Translations under genes and position numbers: made by a program | Shown here: one piece after another, positions 31,206-35,777 of the stretch | Layout: each line of letters opens with the position of its first letter | Position numbering within the stretch: the first letter of the stretch is position 1 | From: Candidatus Heimdallarchaeota archaeon | GTDB lineage: Archaea; Asgardarchaeota; Heimdallarchaeia; JABLTI01 | Reading direction: 5' to 3' | Assembly (NCBI GenBank): GCA_019058165.1 | Contig: JAHLVZ010000019.1 | Span: 1-35,777 of the forward strand | Length of the DNA stretch: 35,777 bases | Notes under the pieces: generated by a model | Database searches by the model: none | Told to the model about the DNA's origin: nothing | What the model saw: only the letters and a program-made list of their open reading frames with translations

Positions 31206-34205
31206 ATGAATGGAAAAGCTAAACTATTCCAAAAAATTACCATGGAAAACCTAATGCTTCACGAATTCACGGTAGTGGATTTAGCTAAAGAAGCTATTTC
31301 ATTAATTACAGGAGCAAATGGTTCTGGAAAAACCCAAGTACTGGATGGATTAACCTTATGTATAGGACATATTCCTGCTAGAGCAAAAGCAAAAGGTGTT
31401 GGTAGTTTAGTCGGGAAAAATGATGATTTTTCTAAAATTACTTTAGAAATAGCTAATCCAATTATAAATGGTCGAAGAGCAATTCAAACCTTGGATAAAG
31501 ATCTAAATTCAGTGATAGATTTTGGTACATTTAAGGTCACAGCTAAAATATCCCGGGATGATAGTTCCGTCACATATAGCATTAATAACTCAAGAAGAAT
31601 TATTCGCGGAAGATTGGTTACAAGACGAGATGTTAGAAGAGTCTTTGAATCAATTGGAGTTCGTGGCGATAATAAATTAGCATTTACAGGGGAAGGAACA
31701 GTAGATGATTTTGCATCGAAAAGCCCCAAGAGAAAATTGGAAGTTCTCTTAGAAGTAACAGGACTAAAACAATATCGAGAAGAGGTAATAACCTCTCAAG
31801 AGACACTAAAAGCAAGCATCCAAGAGATTGAACCATTAAAAAGAAAGTATGAAACTGAAAGCAAATTGCTAAACCTATGGAACGATGCAATGAAGATTCT
31901 AAATCAAAAGAAGAAACTAATGATAATGAAAACAAAATTGGAAACAGAACTTGCTTGGTCATCTGTGACTCGATTAGAGAAACAATTAGAGGGGCTAAAT
32001 AAGCAGCGACTAACAATTGTAAAGCAAAAAAGCGAGAATGAACAAGCGATAAGCAAAAAGAAATCTGAAATTGATTTAGCAAATAATAGATTACAAGTCT
32101 TGAAAGAAGAATTAGAATTAGTAGAAGAACAAGAGAGAATAAAGAATAGAAAGTTAATCACGTTAGAAGCTCAAATCCAAAACGATCAAGAAAATATAGG
32201 GAATTTTGGGAAAGAGATTGATCGATATAACGAACAAAAAAGTGAAATGGAAAAAATCATTGCCACAAAGAATCTAAGTGAAAAAGATAGAAAACTCCAA
32301 GACAGACAAGAAGCTCTGATAATAAAAACAAAAAAATTATCCATGATTCAAGAAAAATACTCCAAGGCAGATAAAGAACTCCTCCTTCACAGAAGAAGGA
32401 TAATTGTTGAACCACATTACGACTCCTTTTCTTCAGATGAAGAAACATATTCCGGACAACGCTTAACAAAGTTTGAAGAAGACCTAACAAATTCTGCGAA
32501 AATTTTCCATCATAAAATTAGAAAACAATCCATGGATAAAGAAATCATTGGACCAATAATTTCCTTAATTGAAATTAAGGAGGGAAAGGAAACTTGGGGA
32601 AATGCAGTTAAAAATCTCGTTGGTCGCAATCTTTATGCCTTTTTAGCTAAAACAGATGAGGCATATAGATTTGCAAAGAGATTGTATGATGAAACATGGC
32701 CTCGATGGAAACCCCCAATTTCAGTATACAAAGTATCTGCAGAAGATGCCAAAAAAGCATCTGAAACTATCAAAAAACCTCCATACAAAGAAGTTTATGA
32801 TATTGCCAGTAATCTCCTATCAGGTAATCCTCATGCATTAGGCTTTCTGAAAAGAGTAGTAAAAGCTGGTGTTGCTGAGGATAAATATGATCCAAATGCT
32901 CTAACAAACATCGCAAGAGATTCCCGCATTAATATCCTAACAAAATCAGGAAAAAGCTACTATTTATCTCATGGAGGATTCGGGAGACCACCTGCACCTA
33001 TGAAGAATGCTTTTGGTTGGAAGATAAAGGCATCAGAAGGAAAGCAATTCACAAACATAAATAATGAAAGGAAAACACGAGTTACAATCGCACGATTAGA
33101 AAAAGAAACCCGAGATCTAAAAATCGATGAGATAAAAACCCTGAAAGAAATAACAAAAATGCATCAAGAAATTCAAGCATTAGGAATGCCTGATGAAAAA
33201 ATCTTAGGTAAAATTGAAACCATAAATGAAATCATCGCTACAATCGAGGCGAAAACACAGGAATATAAAATACATCGGAATGGATTGAAACTAGAACTCA
33301 ATGAAGCTGAAGATGATTTTGCTACTTATTCCATAAAAAAGAATGAAGTAAAAAGAAATATTGAGGATATTAAAGAAACAATCGAATTGCTCCGAATAGA
33401 ATCTCATAGTTTAGTTGAGAAATCTACTCGGCTTCTCACACTAGAGTTAAACTTTGATTCTGAATATGAAACTCATTTACAAGAAAAGAATGAAAGAGAG
33501 GAACGAGCAAGGCAGAAAGGAGAACGACCAGAAGAAATTAGAAATTATTCTGAAATAAGGGATGAGTTAAACCGAATTGAAGGGCATTTAGATTCAATTG
33601 GAATCAGTAATGTAGATGAAGATAAAATAGATGCTCAAAAAGTGAAAGTGGAATCTTTGAAAATTTATATGGTTGAAAGAGAGGAACATATCACTAATTT
33701 ACGAGCAGATTTAGAAGCTAGATTAGCATTTTGGAATGGGGAACTACAAGAAGTTATTACAAATATTACACGTTCAATGAAACTCCTTTTGGGAGGAATT
33801 TTTGAGAAAATAAGATTGAAAGTAACTAACATCAATAAACCAGAAGATGCAGGATTATACATAGAAGCGATCACTAAAGGGAAAGCTTATCGTGATTTTC
33901 GAGAACTAAGCGGAGGAGAAAAAGTCCTAGCAATTGAAGGACTCATTTTAGCAATGCATACTCTAACGGATTCACCAATCCATGCTATTGATGAATTCAC
34001 ACAGAGATTAGATGAGAAAAATAAAGCATTGGCTTTCAGTATTGCAGTAAGAACACAAAAACTAGCTGGAGAAAATTCTCGTTTTGTTCCTCAGTTTATT
34101 CTTCTTTGTCCTGATGCTCTAGACGTTGATGTATCTGATAATATCAATCATATGGTTGTTTCTGAGATGAAGGTGGTAAAAGCTGAACATGTTAGAAGAC
34201 AATAA
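31206..34205 (+). CDS. SMC5/6-like SMC family ATPase
   Basis: This 999-residue protein has the full SMC plan. The N-terminal head (1-190) carries MENLMLHEF and Walker A GANGSGKT (36-43), resembling the SMC5/6 pattern MENFxCH...NGSGKS, and later VDDFASKSPKRKLEVLLEVTG. Two long coiled-coil arms (about 190-440 and 615-865) flank a hinge (443-612): GPIISLIEI, WGNAVKNLVGRNLYAFLA and ILTKSGKSYYLSHGGFG resemble SMC5/SMC6 hinges rather than the Gly-rich ScpA-type SMC hinge. The C-terminal head has LSGGEK (901-906) and Walker B IHAIDEFTQRLDEKN (D929/E930), close to SMC6 LDEFDVFMD. It overlaps the next gene by 17 bases. Likely a DNA-binding, loop-extruding or repair complex. Rad50 is less likely, as no zinc hook CxxC is seen. 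Confidence 0.88.
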   Translation: MNGKAKLFQKITMENLMLHEFTVVDLAKEAISLITGANGSGKTQVLDGLTLCIGHIPARAKAKGVGSLVGKNDDFSKITLEIANPIINGRRAIQTLDKDLNSVIDFGTFKVTAKISRDDSSVTYSINNSRRIIRGRLVTRRDVRRVFESIGVRGDNKLAFTGEGTVDDFASKSPKRKLEVLLEVTGLKQYREEVITSQETLKASIQEIEPLKRKYETESKLLNLWNDAMKILNQKKKLMIMKTKLETELAWSSVTRLEKQLEGLNKQRLTIVKQKSENEQAISKKKSEIDLANNRLQVLKEELELVEEQERIKNRKLITLEAQIQNDQENIGNFGKEIDRYNEQKSEMEKIIATKNLSEKDRKLQDRQEALIIKTKKLSMIQEKYSKADKELLLHRRRIIVEPHYDSFSSDEETYSGQRLTKFEEDLTNSAKIFHHKIRKQSMDKEIIGPIISLIEIKEGKETWGNAVKNLVGRNLYAFLAKTDEAYRFAKRLYDETWPRWKPPISVYKVSAEDAKKASETIKKPPYKEVYDIASNLLSGNPHALGFLKRVVKAGVAEDKYDPNALTNIARDSRINILTKSGKSYYLSHGGFGRPPAPMKNAFGWKIKASEGKQFTNINNERKTRVTIARLEKETRDLKIDEIKTLKEITKMHQEIQALGMPDEKILGKIETINEIIATIEAKTQEYKIHRNGLKLELNEAEDDFATYSIKKNEVKRNIEDIKETIELLRIESHSLVEKSTRLLTLELNFDSEYETHLQEKNEREERARQKGERPEEIRNYSEIRDELNRIEGHLDSIGISNVDEDKIDAQKVKVESLKIYMVEREEHITNLRADLEARLAFWNGELQEVITNITRSMKLLLGGIFEKIRLKVTNINKPEDAGLYIEAITKGKAYRDFRELSGGEKVLAIEGLILAMHTLTDSPIHAIDEFTQRLDEKNKALAFSIAVRTQKLAGENSRFVPQFILLCPDALDVDVSDNINHMVVSEMKVVKAEHVRRQ

Positions 34206-35052
34206 TGATATTGAAGTAGAAATATCCATTTCGGAATCAACAAATAAAGAAGACAGTGAGAAATCTTCTAACAAATCAAAACCAAATAATAATCCGGAAA
34301 AACCGAAAAAGAGTTCAAAGAAAAAGCATGCTAGTGATGGGGTTGAGAAATTATTGTGGAGTGTCGCAAAGAAATACAAGTCTTTGTTAGACAAAGGAAC
34401 TGTTCCGCAAATAGCTGAAAGCGAAGAAGATCGAATAGAAGTATCTGACGCATACTTGAACATTTCTAGTAATAGACACAGACAATTAGATGCTCGAGTG
34501 TACCAATCTCTCACTAAGATGCAAAGAACTAGAGATACTAAAGTAGCTTTAGAGGGAACTACAGAAAGAGATCGTTTACGTATGATTGCATGGGAAGTGA
34601 AGATACGCACTAAAGCCATTATGTTTATGCCCGGAGATAATACACTGGACATGGATATGTTTAATCTACATGAAGTTGGTGGAGTACAGATCATTGAAGG
34701 TGACGATAAAGAACTTCTTGTTGAAGATGAAATTCTAGAGGGAAAAGGCATAGCGATCATGGAATCGCTACCATTACGCAAATTAACGAAAGAACAAAAG
34801 GAATCTTTGAAAAAAGAATTCCTGAAAAAATTTGGTGGAAAACAATTCAAAATTTCTGATCTTGAAAGCAAAATCGACAGTATTTCTGCTGACTTGATAT
34901 CACTCTTAGTAAGAGAAAAGCAAATAATGCTTTTGCGAACAGGAAAAGATTCACTTGAAATTATTCCTATGGAAACTGCTTCTGAGAGGATAGATGAGCT
35001 TGATCTGGTAAATCAATCAATTGTGATTACTCCTAAAAAAACAAGAAAATAA
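34189..35052 (+). CDS. Candidate kleisin subunit of the SMC5/6-like complex
   Basis: This 287-residue protein is not recognised by direct motif. It starts inside the SMC gene (17-base overlap) and ends 21 bases before the tandem winged-helix gene, the place of scpA in smc-scpA-scpB operons. The layout suits a kleisin: an acidic, Ser/Lys-rich tail (1-50), a helical N-terminal part (VEKLLWSVAKKYKSLL ... RLRMIAWEVKIRTKAIM, 50-150), a linker, and a C-terminal winged-helix-like segment (about 205-275, KEQKESLKKEFLKKFGGKQFKISDLE then QIMLLRTGKDSLEIIP). Eukaryotic Nse4 has a comparable arrangement. Assignment rests on context and fold guess only. Confidence 0.6.
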   Translation: MLEDNNDIEVEISISESTNKEDSEKSSNKSKPNNNPEKPKKSSKKKHASDGVEKLLWSVAKKYKSLLDKGTVPQIAESEEDRIEVSDAYLNISSNRHRQLDARVYQSLTKMQRTRDTKVALEGTTERDRLRMIAWEVKIRTKAIMFMPGDNTLDMDMFNLHEVGGVQIIEGDDKELLVEDEILEGKGIAIMESLPLRKLTKEQKESLKKEFLKKFGGKQFKISDLESKIDSISADLISLLVREKQIMLLRTGKDSLEIIPMETASERIDELDLVNQSIVITPKKTRK

Positions 35053-35073
35053 TGATTAATAGAAGGTTGAAAA

Positions 35074-35700
35074 ATGATTGAAAATCAATCAAATAGTGAT
35101 GAAGAACAAGTTGAAAAAAGTTCTATTAATAATGTAAGAGAAAAATTAGAGGAGGACTTCGGTGAGATCGACCCTCAATTATTCCTTGCTTTAACTTCCA
35201 GACGACGTATGGAAAATGACTCATTGGCTTTTGGAGTATCTAAAAGACACTTAAGGAATAAAACAGGTTTAACCCTTCTTGAACTTGAGACTTTGTTAGA
35301 AGATTTTGGAAGAAATGTGAAGCGACTTGGCTTGGAATTAATTTCGTATGTAGTTGATAATGAAGTTTGGTATTGCTTACGATCTATCTATGTTGTTCCA
35401 AACGAATTGTCATTAGATGAACAAGCTGTTCTCGGGACAATAATTTATCTAATAGAGAAAACTACCGATCATCGAAGACGAGAGGAGATACCTATTACCT
35501 CAACCATCCTTTTCGACCGTTTAGTAAAACGAGGTTATTATTCAGAATACTCCTTAACAAGAATTTTGCGAACCTTAGTTACTGCGGGTTATATTAAGAG
35601 AGGTGGGAACAAGATACGATACGGAGCTAGAACGAAAATAGAGATCGCATCTGAGAGAAGAAAGGAAATCGCCGATAGAACTGAGGGAATGTTGCTCTAA
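35074..35700 (+). CDS. Tandem winged-helix protein, kite-like (ScpB/Nse1-Nse3 type)
   Basis: The 208-residue protein has an acidic N-terminal tail (1-30) and two winged-helix units. The first (about 30-107) reads KRHLRNKTGLTLLELETLLEDFGRNVKRLGLELISYVVDNEVWYCLRS, resembling the ScpB/MAGE pattern in which residues after the recognition helix read glELie...yxLvn. The second (about 112-192) reads LSLDEQAVLGTIIYLIEKT ... LTRILRTLVTAGYIKRGGNKIRYGARTKI, like the ScpB second domain (LSxxAlxtLaiIaY ... RlLxxxGYIxxxG). This matches kite proteins (ScpB, Nse1, Nse3), which bind the kleisin linker of SMC complexes. AGAAGG precedes the ATG. A fourth gene follows 24 bases later. Confidence 0.72.
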   Translation: MIENQSNSDEEQVEKSSINNVREKLEEDFGEIDPQLFLALTSRRRMENDSLAFGVSKRHLRNKTGLTLLELETLLEDFGRNVKRLGLELISYVVDNEVWYCLRSIYVVPNELSLDEQAVLGTIIYLIEKTTDHRRREEIPITSTILFDRLVKRGYYSEYSLTRILRTLVTAGYIKRGGNKIRYGARTKIEIASERRKEIADRTEGMLL

Positions 35701-35724
35701 AAAAGAAAAAGAAGGTAGCGAAAA

Positions 35725-35777
35725 ATGGCTGTAATAACAACTTCAACAGTATCAATTCGTTGCGCAGGACATAATGG
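35725..35777 (+). CDS. Start of an unidentified gene (3' truncated by the window)
   Basis: An ATG with GAAGGT about 8 bases upstream opens MAVITTSTVSIRCAGHN and runs off the window. It is the fourth gene in the same orientation, 24 bases after the kite-like gene, so it may belong to the SMC operon. Too short to identify. Confidence 0.45.
   Translation, partial: MAVITTSTVSIRCAGHN

Noticed and set aside
31206-34205. Rad50-type double-strand-break ATPase
   Set aside because: No zinc-hook CxxC is seen; the middle of the protein is a folded hinge with SMC5/6-like motifs, and no Mre11 gene is adjacent.
34119-34871. 250-residue minus-strand ORF overlapping the kleisin candidate
   Set aside because: Antisense to a well-formed plus-strand ORF in a tight operon; the translation is Ser/Leu/Phe-rich, typical of a shadow frame.

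Overview
The window is an AT-rich archaeal chromosome segment, most likely from an Asgard (Promethearchaeota) archaeon. Archaeal hallmarks are an HMG-CoA synthase/thiolase/DUF35 cluster, a PIN-ATPase-KH protein, a tRNA-intron endonuclease-like protein, an EF-2 family GTPase, class III (pilin-type) signal sequences and a TadC-like protein. Eukaryote-like content points to Asgard: an Arf-family small GTPase with GLDNAGKT and DLGGQE motifs, a PP1/PP2A-like PPP phosphatase, a TPR protein ending in a RING/PHD-like zinc knuckle, two small ubiquitin-fold proteins ending in Gly-Gly, and an SMC protein that reads more like SMC5/SMC6 than like ordinary prokaryotic SMC. I could not run a search, so the assignment rests on motifs and gene content. 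I saw no tRNA, rRNA, CRISPR array, IS element or phage genes.

Layout. 1-1.7 kb: TPR-zinc finger protein (5' end outside the window) and PPP phosphatase. 1.7-4.5 kb (minus): Yip1-like membrane protein and SLC13/DASS transporter. 4.7-5.3 kb: pyroglutamyl peptidase. 5.3-9.2 kb: three pilin-like genes (minus), head to head with tadC and a coiled-coil gene (plus). 9.3-12.8 kb (plus): LplB-like lipoate ligase domain, Gly-Gly ubiquitin-fold protein, an EF-2 paralogue without the diphthamide loop, and an alpha-helical repeat protein. 12.8-14.3 kb: PHP phosphoesterase, dodecin, unknown gene. 14.5-17.9 kb (plus): uvrB, endA-like, rpiA. 17.9-19.7 kb (minus): PIN-ATPase-KH. 20-21.5 kb: small membrane protein, second Gly-Gly ubiquitin-fold protein, Arf-like GTPase. 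21.7-25.4 kb (minus): ABC ATPase plus large FtsX-type permease. 25.5-28.2 kb (minus): HMGS-thiolase-DUF35. 28.5-30.8 kb: secreted, membrane-anchored subtilase. 31.1-35.8 kb (plus): SMC5/6-like operon with a candidate kleisin and a tandem winged-helix (kite-like) protein, and the first codons of a fourth gene.

How they fit together. The strongest candidate for an under-described system is the 31-35.7 kb operon. An SMC with an SMC5/6-like hinge and Walker B motif is followed by two small genes in the classical smc-scpA-scpB order, suggesting a complete SMC5/6-type complex. Other points worth follow-up are the diphthamide-less EF-2 paralogue next to a ubiquitin-fold gene, a tRNA endonuclease subunit lacking its catalytic histidine, and a compact pilus locus of three class III-signal proteins facing tadC. 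The mevalonate cluster follows the known archaeal thiolase/HMGS complex arrangement. Several transcript ends carry a hairpin plus a T-rich tract.
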